This document shows, piece after piece, positions 5,566 through 12,963 of a stretch of DNA of 12,963 nucleotides. Source of the DNA: GCA-002694895 sp964436345 (GTDB lineage: Bacteria > Chloroflexota > Dehalococcoidia > Lucifugimonadales > GCA-002694895); assembly GCA_964436345.1 (NCBI GenBank), contig CAYTCC010000033.1, positions 1 to 12,963 of the forward strand, in the 5' to 3' direction. Within the stretch, counting starts at the first letter, position 1; each line of letters opens with the position of its first letter. The notes under the pieces were generated by a model. It was not told the origin of the DNA. It did not search any database and saw only the letters and a program-made list of their open reading frames with translations. The translations under genes were made by a program, and so were the position numbers.

Positions 5566-7814
5566 GTATTATTAAGCAAATTTCTCATTACAACAGCTGG
5601 ACTCATAGGCAATATATTCATTCTTATACCTGATGCATCATATAATGCGTTGGCTATTGCCGCTGGGGGAGGAACTATATTTGCTTCACCAACACCTCTA
5701 ACTCCGTATGGATGACCAGGATTAGCAACTTCAACAATAACAGTATCTATCATTGGCAGATCCAAGCTAGTAGGCATTCTATAATCCAGAAAAGTAGAAT
5801 TTTTTAAATCTCCATCCTTATCATAGAAGTATTCTTCATTTATTGCCCATCCTATACCCTGTACGCTACCTCCTTGCATTTGGCCCTCCACATAACTTGG
5901 ATGAATTGCTTTACCTGCATCCTGAAAAGCTGTAAATCTCACGATATCAATTTTTCCAGTTTCATCATCTAATTTAATATCAACTATATTTCCTGCAAAT
6001 GATCCTCCCACTCCGGTAGGTGAAATATTTCCTTTTCCTGTAATAGGGCCACCTGTATCAATTAACATCGATGCCAATTCTTTAAAACTAAGTTTTAATT
6101 CTGAATCAGAATTTGATATAAAAATCCCGTTTTTTAATTCAATATCTTTTTCCTCTATACCCCATATTTTTGCCGCTCTAGCTATCATTTGTTGTTTTAC
6201 ATCCCTGGCAGCTTCAATAGCAGCCCAACCTGTAGCAAATGTTGTCCTACTACCTCCAGTACCGCCTGAATAGCCTAAATTATCTGTATGAGTTACACTC
6301 GGGTAAACATCTTTATAATCTATACTTAAAACTTCAGCAGCCTGCATAGCTATAGAAGCTCTAGAACCTCCAATATCAGGAGAACCTTCAACTAAATTTA
6401 TTGTTCCATCTTGATTAACTCCTATAGAACAATTAGAGGGGCCACCACCATTAAACCAGAAACCAATTGCAATTCCTCTCCCAATATTTTCTCCTTCTAT
6501 AGGGGAATTCCAATGTGGATGACTTTTCATGGCTTCCAATAATGCTGTACATCCAATTTTTGGGAATTTTGGTCCATCTGCTCGCCTAGTACCTTCTGTT
6601 GAAGCATTCATAAGTCTAATATCAATCGGATCTAGTGATAATTTTTTAGCTATCTCGTCAACTATGGTTTCAGTTGCAAGTGTAGAATTAGTTGCACCTG
6701 GGGCTCTATAAGCCGCAGTTTTTGGTTTATTTACAACAACATCAATTCCTTCAACTGCAACATTTGGAATATCGTAACAAGCAAACATGCACTTTCCACC
6801 AGCTTCTACAGGGGACCCTGGATATGCTCCGGCTTCGTAAGCCAAATAACCTTCTGCGGCAATAATTTTACCTTCCTTTGTTGCACCAATTTTACATTTT
6901 ATATAAGATCCTGATGTTGGCCCTGTTCCCTCAAAAACTTCTTTTCTTGTCATAATTATTTTTACTGGCCTTCCACTTTTTTGAGACAACATAACTGCTA
7001 CAGGTTCTTGGTATAGAGGAAATTTACCACCAAAACCTCCACCAATTTCCATTGGTGTCACTTTAATTTGAGATGTTCTCATACCTAAAGCTTTAGCTGT
7101 TTCTTCTCTTATCTGAAAAGGACCTTGAGTACTTATCCATATATGTACCCTGCTATCATTATTCCAGTGGGCTGTTACATTCATTGGTTCAATATAACCC
7201 TGATGAACAGTTGCTGTATTAAATTCTTTTTCTATAATGATGTCAGATTCATCAAAACCCTTTTTTATATCTCCTATTTCATGTTTAAATTTACTTGCAA
7301 TATTTGTTAAACCATCTTTTTGTTCTCCAAACAAATCAGTTCTTAAATCATCATGTAAAATTGAAGATTGATCTGAGGATCCAAATGGCGCAGTTATAAC
7401 TGGATCTAAAATTTCATATTTAACTTTAATTAACTCCAAGGCTTCTTCAGCAATATGAGGACTAATTGCAGCAACTCCTACTATAGCATGCCCGACATAT
7501 AAAACTTTATCTTTGGCAAGACTGTTTTCTCTTATATATTTTAAATCCTTAGTTTTAGACTCAGGGAAATCATCATGAGTAACTATAGAAATGATCCCAT
7601 CTAATTTTTCAGCCTCACTTATATCAATAGAAATAATTTTCGCATGGGCATGCGGACTTCTTAAAACTTTACCGTGTATATAATTAGTAGGATATATATC
7701 AGCACCATATCTTGCCAATCCTGTTACTTTATCTGAACCATCAGGTCTTACAGGTCGAGATCCAACCACATCAAATGAAACATTAGATAAAACTGTATTT
7801 TCTTGAAAATCCAT
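5562..7814 (-). CDS. Xanthine dehydrogenase/aldehyde oxidase-family molybdenum-binding large subunit
   Basis: A 750-residue catalytic subunit of a molybdenum hydroxylase, complete for the stand-alone large-subunit type (usual size about 750-800). It begins with an aldehyde-oxidase hammerhead domain (about 23-137: V-R-P-D-G-S-D-K-V-T-G, then H-G-K-V-L-R-S-P-H-A-H-A). Molybdopterin-binding blocks follow: G-G-G-F-G-G-K at 258-264, A-A-Y-R-A-P-G-A at 367-374, S-P-D-I-G-G-S-R at 478-485 and Q-G-G-S-V-Q-G-I-G at 647-655. G-V-G-E-A-N-x-V-P-P-P at 707-717 carries Glu710, the base equivalent to the active-site Glu of the family. The A-Y-R-A-P-G-A site lacks the CoxL-type Cys, so it is not a form I CO dehydrogenase; substrate is unassigned. 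The electron-transfer partners ([2Fe-2S] and FAD subunits) are not in this window. AGGTG lies 5 nt before the ATG. Confidence 0.92.
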   Translation of the reverse strand: MDFQENTVLSNVSFDVVGSRPVRPDGSDKVTGLARYGADIYPTNYIHGKVLRSPHAHAKIISIDISEAEKLDGIISIVTHDDFPESKTKDLKYIRENSLAKDKVLYVGHAIVGVAAISPHIAEEALELIKVKYEILDPVITAPFGSSDQSSILHDDLRTDLFGEQKDGLTNIASKFKHEIGDIKKGFDESDIIIEKEFNTATVHQGYIEPMNVTAHWNNDSRVHIWISTQGPFQIREETAKALGMRTSQIKVTPMEIGGGFGGKFPLYQEPVAVMLSQKSGRPVKIIMTRKEVFEGTGPTSGSYIKCKIGATKEGKIIAAEGYLAYEAGAYPGSPVEAGGKCMFACYDIPNVAVEGIDVVVNKPKTAAYRAPGATNSTLATETIVDEIAKKLSLDPIDIRLMNASTEGTRRADGPKFPKIGCTALLEAMKSHPHWNSPIEGENIGRGIAIGFWFNGGGPSNCSIGVNQDGTINLVEGSPDIGGSRASIAMQAAEVLSIDYKDVYPSVTHTDNLGYSGGTGGSRTTFATGWAAIEAARDVKQQMIARAAKIWGIEEKDIELKNGIFISNSDSELKLSFKELASMLIDTGGPITGKGNISPTGVGGSFAGNIVDIKLDDETGKIDIVRFTAFQDAGKAIHPSYVEGQMQGGSVQGIGWAINEEYFYDKDGDLKNSTFLDYRMPTSLDLPMIDTVIVEVANPGHPYGVRGVGEANIVPPPAAIANALYDASGIRMNILPMSPAVVMRNLLNNT

Positions 7815-7964
7815 TTTAACACCTAGTACAAAATTAATTATTACATTAACAATATTAATCTAAAAAAAGAAATAAATGAATATTTAAATTAAAAATAAGC
7901 AAATATACCACAGCTTCCAATTAATATTTTGTATAATTAAATTCAAGAATAAAAGGAGATAATA
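7815..7964. promoter_or_regulatory. Divergent promoter region between the molybdenum hydroxylase and SDR genes
   Basis: This 150-bp A/T-rich spacer serves two divergent transcription units. Rightward, a perfect TATAAT at 7932-7937 lies 33 bp before the SDR start, with no good -35, and is followed by a strong AAGGAG ribosome-binding site at 7953-7958 (6-nt spacer to ATG 7965). Leftward, AGGTG precedes the molybdenum hydroxylase ATG, but no clear -10/-35 pair can be picked from the A/T background. A shared regulator is possible, but I see no convincing palindromic operator. Confidence 0.5.
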
Positions 7965-8882
7965 ATGGCTATATTAAAAGGAAAGGCTGCGGTAGTGACT
8001 GGTGGTGGAAGAGGTATTGGGAAAGCAATTGCAAAAAAACTTGCCAAAGAAGGCGCTAATGTTATCGTGAATGATATCGGATGTGAAATTGATGGAACAG
8101 GACACTCAAAAGATCCTGCAAACTCTACAGTTGAAGAAATAAACTCCAAAAAAGGTAATGCTAAAGCAGATTATAATAATGTAAGTATTATGTCTGAAGC
8201 TGAAAACTGTATAAAAAACTGTATAGATTCATTCGGGAAAATAGATATTTTAATCAATTCAGCGGGGATAGCAAACAATAGATTAATTTTTCAAATGTCA
8301 CAAAAAGACTTTGACACCGTAATTGACAATAATTTAAAAGGTATGTTTGCACCTACAAAATTTGCCGCTATTTTATTTAGACAACAAAGAAGCGGAAGAG
8401 TGGTGAATTTAACTTCAGATGCAGGTTTAGGAGAAATAGGGAAATCTAACAATGCTGCCGCCTCAGAAGGTATAATAGGATTAACTAGAACAACAGCAAC
8501 TGATTTAGGAAAATATGGTGTAACAGCAAATGCTATTTCCCCTATAGCCAAAACCAGATTGCATTCAGGGACAGTAGAATCTTACCTATCATCAGAGTTA
8601 ATGACTTCAAATTCAGATGACAAAGCAGGAATTGGGATATCCGATCCTTCATTAAGATGGAATCCAACCACAGAAGATGGCCCTGAAAATGTGGCTAGTT
8701 TGGCCGTTTGTCTATCTACTGAATATCTTCCCAATGTGAATGGGTATGTATTCGGAGTCAATGGGGGAAGTATTTATGTATATTCCAATCCATCACCAGA
8801 TAAAAAAATATATAAAGCTGGAGTATTTGAAATGGCTGAAATGGAACAATTAGTACCAAAAACTTTTGGTATAGGATACTAA
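7965..8882 (+). CDS. MFE-2-type SDR with degenerate active site (probable pseudoenzyme)
   Basis: A 305-residue short-chain dehydrogenase/reductase. The Rossmann motif T-G-G-G-R-G-I-G (12-19), V-N-D-I-G with Asp37 and N-S-A-G (98-101) are intact, so NAD(H) binding is plausible. The segment after Asp37 (D-G-T-G-H-S-K-D-P-A) is the insert typical of the (3R)-hydroxyacyl-CoA dehydrogenase part of multifunctional enzyme 2. The catalytic Y-x-x-x-K is lost: N-N-A-A-A-S-E-G at 162-169 has Asn163 for Tyr and Ser167 for Lys, while Ser151 is retained. The next gene has Y163 and K167 at identical numbers. The frame is intact over the full length, so this is not a pseudogene by truncation. It most likely forms a heteromer with that partner; alternatively it is a redox-inactive CoA-binding protein or uses other chemistry. 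Confidence 0.88.
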   Translation: MAILKGKAAVVTGGGRGIGKAIAKKLAKEGANVIVNDIGCEIDGTGHSKDPANSTVEEINSKKGNAKADYNNVSIMSEAENCIKNCIDSFGKIDILINSAGIANNRLIFQMSQKDFDTVIDNNLKGMFAPTKFAAILFRQQRSGRVVNLTSDAGLGEIGKSNNAAASEGIIGLTRTTATDLGKYGVTANAISPIAKTRLHSGTVESYLSSELMTSNSDDKAGIGISDPSLRWNPTTEDGPENVASLAVCLSTEYLPNVNGYVFGVNGGSIYVYSNPSPDKKIYKAGVFEMAEMEQLVPKTFGIGY

Positions 8883-8911
8883 TAACCCAAAAATAAAAGG
8901 AGAAATAACTT

Positions 8912-9859
8912 ATGTATAGATTAGAAGGTAGAGTAGCTATAATCACAGGAGCAGGAAGAGGTATTGGAAAGGCTGTCGCTGAATTAATGGCAAGAGAAGG
9001 TGCTTCTATTGTTGTTAATGACTTGGGTTCAAATTTGGACGGCTCAGGAAATTCGAAGCAACCAGCAGATGAAGTAGTCGAATATATCAATGAAAACGGA
9101 GGAAGTGCAATAGCAAACTCCGATTCTGTTTCAGAATTTCAATCATCAAAACAAATTATTGACTGTGCAATGGATAATTTTGGAAAACTGGATATATTAG
9201 TAAATTGCGCAGGGATATTAAGAGACCGAATGATTTTCAACATGACCGAAGAAGAATGGGATGCTGTCATTCAAGTACATTTAAAAGGTACATTTAACAT
9301 GGTAAAACACTCAATAGATAAAATGTTACCTAATAGATACGGAAGAATTGTATTATGTGCATCTTCATCCGGACTTGGAGCATCAGGACAAGCAAATTAT
9401 GCCGCAGCTAAAGAAGGTATAGTTGGTTTTTCAAGAGCTGTTGCAAGTGAAGTCTCAGATTATGGAATAAGTATAAATTCAATATATCCAGGTGGAACTT
9501 CAAGAATGACACAATCTGTTCCTCAGACAACTAGAGAACTTAGACAAGCTTTAGATGCCAAAAAGAAAGGTACTGATGCGCAAGAAATGCCTTCAAGTGA
9601 AGAACCTCCGGAAGCTAGTGACGTAGAAAATAATGCTCCTAAAATTACATATCTATGCACTGAACAGGGTGGTGAAATTACTGGACAAGTATTTGGAACC
9701 TTTGGATGGAATATGTCATTATATTCCCCAAGGCATGTAACACATTCTATTAATAAAAGTGGGATTTGGAGTATAGAGGAACTATCAAATGTACTCCCAA
9801 TTTCTTTAGCTAAAGAATTAATTAACCCAGTCCCAAAACAAGAACCAAAAACAAAATAA
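8912..9859 (+). CDS. MFE-2-type SDR, probable 3-hydroxyacyl-CoA dehydrogenase-like oxidoreductase
   Basis: A 315-residue SDR with a full active site: cofactor motif T-G-A-G-R-G-I-G (12-19), N-C-A-G (98-101), Ser151, and Tyr163/Lys167 in N-Y-A-A-A-K-E-G. The N-D-L-G-S-x-x-D-G-S-G insert, V-H-L-K-G-T-F (His123 where many SDRs have Asn) and G-G-T-S-R-M-T-Q-S-V (194-203) match the dehydrogenase part of peroxisomal multifunctional enzyme 2. An NAD-dependent 3-hydroxyacyl-CoA dehydrogenase or related reaction is therefore likely; the exact substrate is inference. Residues about 205-245 form a polar, Glu/Lys-rich insert, and the C-terminal tail (270-315) is longer than in classical SDRs, as in its upstream partner. 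AAGGAG lies 9 nt before the ATG. The gene is 29 nt after the degenerate SDR and overlaps the next start by one base (TAATG). Confidence 0.9.
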   Translation: MYRLEGRVAIITGAGRGIGKAVAELMAREGASIVVNDLGSNLDGSGNSKQPADEVVEYINENGGSAIANSDSVSEFQSSKQIIDCAMDNFGKLDILVNCAGILRDRMIFNMTEEEWDAVIQVHLKGTFNMVKHSIDKMLPNRYGRIVLCASSSGLGASGQANYAAAKEGIVGFSRAVASEVSDYGISINSIYPGGTSRMTQSVPQTTRELRQALDAKKKGTDAQEMPSSEEPPEASDVENNAPKITYLCTEQGGEITGQVFGTFGWNMSLYSPRHVTHSINKSGIWSIEELSNVLPISLAKELINPVPKQEPKTK

Positions 9860-10464
9860 TGAATTTATTAGATATTATATTTGGATTAATATTATTAATT
9901 CTAATTTTCTATGGATTCAAAAACGGTTTAATTAAAATAGCTTTATTTTTTATAGCTTGTTTAATTGGTTGGGTTTTATCAGGAATATTTACTCCAACAA
10001 TAATAAAAGTTTTGCCGGAATTAAGCTTGGATAAAAATATCATTTCAGGAATTATTTATTTCGTATTAATAATTATATGTATATTAATAACAAGCTCCTT
10101 AACAAAACCTTTGAAATCAATCTTATCTTTAGCTACATTTGGTTTTTCTTCAATAATAGATAGAATAGGAGGCATAATTACAGGAGTTATTTTTGCATTT
10201 GTTATAATAACAATATCAATAATATCTCTATCAAGAATGACTTATCATTTTGAAGTCTCCAATTCAAATATAATTACCAATTACGCTACAGAAACTCCTT
10301 TTATAAAAAATAAAATCAATAATATAGAAAATCAATTTATCAACTCACAAATATCATTAAATTCTATTAAAATAATAAATTCATTAAATCTTCATAAAGC
10401 ACCATTTGTACCGGAATCTTTCTCTGATTCATTTGAAATTTTAAATAATAATATACATAAATAA
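9859..10464 (+). CDS. CvpA-family membrane protein
   Basis: A 201-residue protein with four hydrophobic segments at about 4-20, 25-46, 60-82 and 104-128. It starts L-L-D-I-I-F-G-L-I-L-L, followed by G-F-K-N-G-L-I-K, the hallmark of the CvpA (colicin V production) family. R-I-G-G-I-I-T-G-V-I-F-A-F at about 102-114 matches the family's last helix. The C-terminal third is a polar, Asn-rich tail. The family's molecular role is unclear; it is linked to envelope homeostasis in enteric bacteria. The ATG overlaps the stop of the upstream SDR by one base, and the HNH gene follows after 6 nt. No ribosome-binding site is visible, so translation probably depends on coupling. Confidence 0.7.
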   Translation: MNLLDIIFGLILLILIFYGFKNGLIKIALFFIACLIGWVLSGIFTPTIIKVLPELSLDKNIISGIIYFVLIIICILITSSLTKPLKSILSLATFGFSSIIDRIGGIITGVIFAFVIITISIISLSRMTYHFEVSNSNIITNYATETPFIKNKINNIENQFINSQISLNSIKIINSLNLHKAPFVPESFSDSFEILNNNIHK

Positions 10465-10470
10465 ATCTGT

Positions 10471-11010
10471 ATGAATATTTTAGAAACAACAAGTATGCAA
10501 ACAAAGAAATCAGGTATAAATACTCCTGTATTAATACTTAACCAAGATTACTCTCCTTTAGGAATTTGCCTTGCAAAAAGAGCTGTAGTATTAATTTTTT
10601 CTGAAAAAGCTGAAACAGTTATCAATAGCGAAAATTCTATTAAATCTATAACTCAATCATTTATCATCCCTTCAGTAATTAAAACACTTAAGTATATTAA
10701 AAGGCCTTACGGGAAAAAAATTTCTCGATTTGGAATTTTTGCCAGAGATAACTTCACTTGCCAATATTGTAATAATAATAAAAAGAAATTAACTATAGAT
10801 CATATAGTGCCTAAATCTAAAAATGGAGATCACATTTGGGATAATGTGGCAACTGCATGTACTGATTGTAACCACAAAAAAGCTGGAAGAACTCCCAAGG
10901 AAGCAAAAATGAGACTAATAAAAAAACCATCTATCCCTAATTTAAATACACATATTTTAAAATATTCAAACAATATTCAAAATTCATGGACACCTTTTTT
11001 ATTCAAATAA
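10471..11010 (+). CDS. HNH endonuclease family protein
   Basis: A 179-residue protein with an N-terminal domain (about 18-80, starting V-L-I-L-N-Q-D-Y-S-P-L and K-R-A-V-V-L-I-F-S-E-K-A) and a C-terminal HNH nuclease domain. The domain holds two zinc-binding CxxC pairs, Cys97/Cys100 and Cys130/Cys133. The HNH residues are Asp110-His111 (I-D-H-I-V-P-K-S), Asn125 and His135. This two-part form is widespread as a stand-alone gene in cyanobacteria, Chloroflexota and actinobacteria. It is not linked to an intron, and its cellular role is not established. All metal and catalytic positions are present, so it is likely an active nuclease. It follows the CvpA gene by 6 nt; Met9 (10495) is an alternative start. 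Confidence 0.88.
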   Translation: MNILETTSMQTKKSGINTPVLILNQDYSPLGICLAKRAVVLIFSEKAETVINSENSIKSITQSFIIPSVIKTLKYIKRPYGKKISRFGIFARDNFTCQYCNNNKKKLTIDHIVPKSKNGDHIWDNVATACTDCNHKKAGRTPKEAKMRLIKKPSIPNLNTHILKYSNNIQNSWTPFLFK

Positions 11011-11081
11011 TTTGCTATGTTTAATCCCGCAACTTCAAAGCCAACAATGATAAAGTGTGAATCGATAAAAACTTCTAAAAA
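11011..11081. other. Intergenic spacer between converging genes
   Basis: This 71-bp spacer lies between the stop codons of the HNH and holB-like genes. I see no stable hairpin with a T-run on either strand, and no open frame. Confidence 0.6.
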
Positions 11082-12083
11082 CTATAAAGAGAAAATTAAA
11101 TTATCAACAACTATAGAGGGATTTGTATTTGATTTTAGATAAAAATCAAGAGAACTTAAATTATGTATTGCTTTTAACAAAGTTTTATTATCTGCATTAA
11201 ACATATTTTTATTATCATTAATTATTATTAAATTATTTTTGTGATTAATATTTTTACTTATCAATACATCTTTAATAATCTCAATACCTATTTCTATCAA
11301 ATAATTAAAATACAAATAATCATCTTTGATTAAATTTAAATATTTTTCAGAATTTGAAAGTTTAAAAGACATGGGGGAAAATATAAACTCTATAAATTCC
11401 TTAGCTTCCAAATCAAATTTAAATAACAAATCTAAATCATCTATAAGAAGTAAAGTTAACCAAATTTTACCTCTGGATAGAAACCAGATTTTATCAATTA
11501 ATTCTTTATCTAAATTCTTCTTCGAAGATACAATATTAATAAATTTCGAATATGAAACACTAGATAAATTATAAATTTCACATCTTGAAACAATAGTGTT
11601 TGGAATTTTTTTTATATCTGGGGTAGTTAATATAAAAAGTTTTTGTGTTAAAGATTCTTCAAATAATTTTAATAGTGAATTAGATGCTTGCTTTGTCATA
11701 AAATTAGCATCTTCCACTGCAAGTACTTTCCCGTCAGGATTTACAGAACTTAGATAAGAATTTTTAATTATGTGTTCTTCTACGGTTTCAGCTTTAATTG
11801 AATAATTATAAGGAATGGATTCATCTGATGTAATTAAATGAAAATCAGGATACTTGTTATCAAATACTATAGTACATATTTTACAAATTGTATTATTTGC
11901 CAAACATTTTTTTGAACACAAATAATATGAAGCTATAATTCTAAGTAATTCATAAACGCCATCATATTTAGTACCAACAATTATTAGTGGTTTAGATGAA
12001 TCATTATATGATAGATTTATTACAATACTTTCAAGAAATTCTTCATTGAAATTTAAAAATGATTTTATTTTGTCCAATAGCAA
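11082..12083 (-). CDS. holB: DNA polymerase III delta' subunit-like (clamp loader)
   Basis: A 333-residue AAA+ clamp-loader protein. The four-Cys zinc site is Cys56, Cys60, Cys67 and Cys70, followed by P-D-F-H-L-I (79-84), as in DnaX/HolB. A-N-F-M-T-K-Q-A-S-N-S-L-L-K-L-F-E-E (126-143) is the strongly conserved block 'ADKMTxxAANALLKxLEE'. L-T-T-P (152-155) and I-V-S-R-C (164-168) are sensor 1 and the SRC arginine motif. The Walker A segment is degenerate (G-T-K-Y-D-G-V at 37-43, no GK[ST]), as expected for the non-ATP-hydrolysing delta' rather than gamma/tau. The C-terminal domain is short and poorly conserved. The start shown is TTG at 12083, 1 nt after the lysA stop; TTG 12077 is an alternative and no in-frame ATG fits better. 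It is probably translated by coupling to lysA. Confidence 0.8.
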   Translation of the reverse strand: MLLDKIKSFLNFNEEFLESIVINLSYNDSSKPLIIVGTKYDGVYELLRIIASYYLCSKKCLANNTICKICTIVFDNKYPDFHLITSDESIPYNYSIKAETVEEHIIKNSYLSSVNPDGKVLAVEDANFMTKQASNSLLKLFEESLTQKLFILTTPDIKKIPNTIVSRCEIYNLSSVSYSKFINIVSSKKNLDKELIDKIWFLSRGKIWLTLLLIDDLDLLFKFDLEAKEFIEFIFSPMSFKLSNSEKYLNLIKDDYLYFNYLIEIGIEIIKDVLISKNINHKNNLIIINDNKNMFNADNKTLLKAIHNLSSLDFYLKSNTNPSIVVDNLIFSL

Positions 12084-12084
12084 A

Positions 12085-12963
12085 TCATACGTCCATTTTA
12101 AACAAATCTGACAAGGATTCTCTTTTTCTGATTATTGAATCCATCCCATCTTTAACAGAAATAATAACTGGCCTAGGATTCATATTATAATTACTAGCCA
12201 TAGATGTAGAGTAAGCTCCAGAAACCGGTATAGCTATAATATCTCCTGACTTAATTTCAGGTAATAATATATCCTTAACTAAAATATCTCCTGATTCACA
12301 ATATTTTCCTACAATAGTAACTTTCTCCTTAGGTCTTTCATCCCAAAGTCTATTAATTACAACTGCTTCATACTTTGCACCATATAAAGCTGGTCGAATA
12401 TTATCTCCCATGCCACCATCCACAGAAATATACTTTCTTACGTTTTCTATATTTTTGATTGCTCCAACAGAATATATAGCAATCCCAGCAGGTCCAGTGA
12501 TTGCTCTACCAGGCTCTATTATCAGTTTTGGTTTAGGGAAATTATAAAAATCCAAAGATTCATTCAATGTGTCACATATTGCTTCTGCATACTCTTTTAC
12601 TGAAGGAGTTTTATCTTGAGCAGTATAAGATACAGCAAAACCTCCTCCAGGGCTAAATTCTTTTAATTTTAAATTTTTAAAATGAGATAAAAATTCAATT
12701 ACTTTCTTTATCCCCAATACATAAGGAATTGTACTAAATAAAGGTGAACCTAAATGAAAATGAATACCTATAAGATTTAAATTATTCATATTTTCAATTA
12801 AATTAATAGCTTTTTCGGCATCACCATTATCAATCGCAAATCCAAACTTACTATCTAAAATACCAGTAGTTGTATACTTATGAGTTCTTTCATCAAGTTC
12901 TATAGCAGGTGATAATCTAATTAAAACATCTTGAATTACATCATTATTTTCTGATAGTGAATT
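12085..12963 (-). CDS. lysA: Diaminopimelate decarboxylase, N-terminus missing (partial at window edge)
   Basis: The frame is open from the right edge; the visible 293 codons (including the TGA stop) are the C-terminal two thirds of a roughly 420-residue fold-type III PLP enzyme. It decarboxylates meso-diaminopimelate to L-lysine, the last step of lysine synthesis. From the edge: Y-T-T-T-G-x-x-D-S-K-F-G-F, then H-F-H-L-G-S (visible residues 68-73), P-G-G-G-F-A-V, the phosphate-binding E-P-G-R-A-I (150-155), V-D-G-G-M-G-D-N, the active-site C-E-S-G-D (222-226) and G-A-Y-S-T-S-M-A-S-N-Y-N. The PLP-binding lysine would lie upstream, outside the window. The first in-frame ATG (12789) is internal, not the start. 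The -C-E-S-x-D and S-K-F-G motifs favour DAP decarboxylase over ornithine/arginine decarboxylases. Confidence 0.93.
   Translation of the reverse strand, partial: NSLSENNDVIQDVLIRLSPAIELDERTHKYTTTGILDSKFGFAIDNGDAEKAINLIENMNNLNLIGIHFHLGSPLFSTIPYVLGIKKVIEFLSHFKNLKLKEFSPGGGFAVSYTAQDKTPSVKEYAEAICDTLNESLDFYNFPKPKLIIEPGRAITGPAGIAIYSVGAIKNIENVRKYISVDGGMGDNIRPALYGAKYEAVVINRLWDERPKEKVTIVGKYCESGDILVKDILLPEIKSGDIIAIPVSGAYSTSMASNYNMNPRPVIISVKDGMDSIIRKRESLSDLFKMDV

Noticed and set aside
7965..8882. First SDR as a pseudogene
   Set aside because: The frame is full length with intact Rossmann motifs and a strong ribosome-binding site; only the catalytic residues differ, which fits a pseudoenzyme better than decay.
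8291..9090. Open frames antisense to the two SDR genes (8551-8291 and 9090-8758)
   Set aside because: They are opposite well-supported SDR coding sequence, show no recognisable domain, and arise from codon bias in the sense genes.
10471..11010. HNH protein as a homing endonuclease or part of a phage/restriction system
   Set aside because: No intron, intein, methylase or phage genes are nearby; the two-domain form is a common stand-alone chromosomal gene.
11326..11574. Rightward 82-codon open frame inside the holB-like gene
   Set aside because: It is antisense to a conserved clamp-loader protein, with low-complexity Asn/Ser/Lys content typical of A/T-rich shadow frames.

Overview
The window is strongly AT-rich bacterial DNA from a draft scaffold: positions 381-480 are exactly 100 N. 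Genes are densely packed, with TAATG one-base overlaps and gaps of 1-6 nt. The organism looks like a heterotrophic, probably marine, bacterium with a low-GC streamlined genome. The mix of a molybdenum hydroxylase, CocE-type hydrolase, MFE-2-type SDRs and a cyanobacteria/Chloroflexota-style HNH protein fits low-GC Chloroflexota (SAR202-like), but that placement is a low-confidence inference because no marker gene is present.

Layout. At the left edge is the first 16 codons of a leftward, probably amidohydrolase, gene. Divergent from it is a secreted PDZ protein (140-821). It carries a 19-residue Met/Lys/His-rich tandem repeat, and the assembly gap lies inside that repeat. A hairpin (842-892) separates it from a tRNA-Arg(CCT) (940-1011). 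Ten bases after the tRNA begins a rightward run of five genes (1022-5565): a small membrane-anchored unknown, a membrane-anchored alpha/beta hydrolase, a CocE/NonD-type serine hydrolase, an iodotyrosine-deiodinase-like flavoprotein and a DUF554 membrane protein. The run ends tail to tail, with overlapping stop codons, against a leftward molybdenum hydroxylase large subunit (5562-7814).

A 150-bp divergent promoter region (7815-7964) then starts a second rightward run: two tandem SDRs of the MFE-2 (3-hydroxyacyl-CoA dehydrogenase-like) type, a CvpA-family membrane protein and an HNH endonuclease (7965-11010). From the right edge come the C-terminal two thirds of lysA and, immediately after it, a holB-like DNA polymerase III delta' gene, both leftward.

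How the genes may work together. 1022-5565 looks like a catabolic/hydrolytic operon: two hydrolases could release a small molecule that an FMN-dependent reductase (possibly a dehalogenase) then processes. The molybdenum hydroxylase and the SDR pair share a divergent promoter region and could act in the same oxidative pathway. lysA-holB is housekeeping.

The most interesting observations are: (1) the first SDR has lost both catalytic Tyr and Lys (Asn163, Ser167) at exactly the positions where its downstream partner keeps them, which suggests an active/pseudoenzyme heteromer; (2) the nitroreductase-fold protein keeps the Glu-Tyr-Lys substrate triad of iodotyrosine deiodinase; (3) the Met/His-rich repeat attached to a lone PDZ domain.
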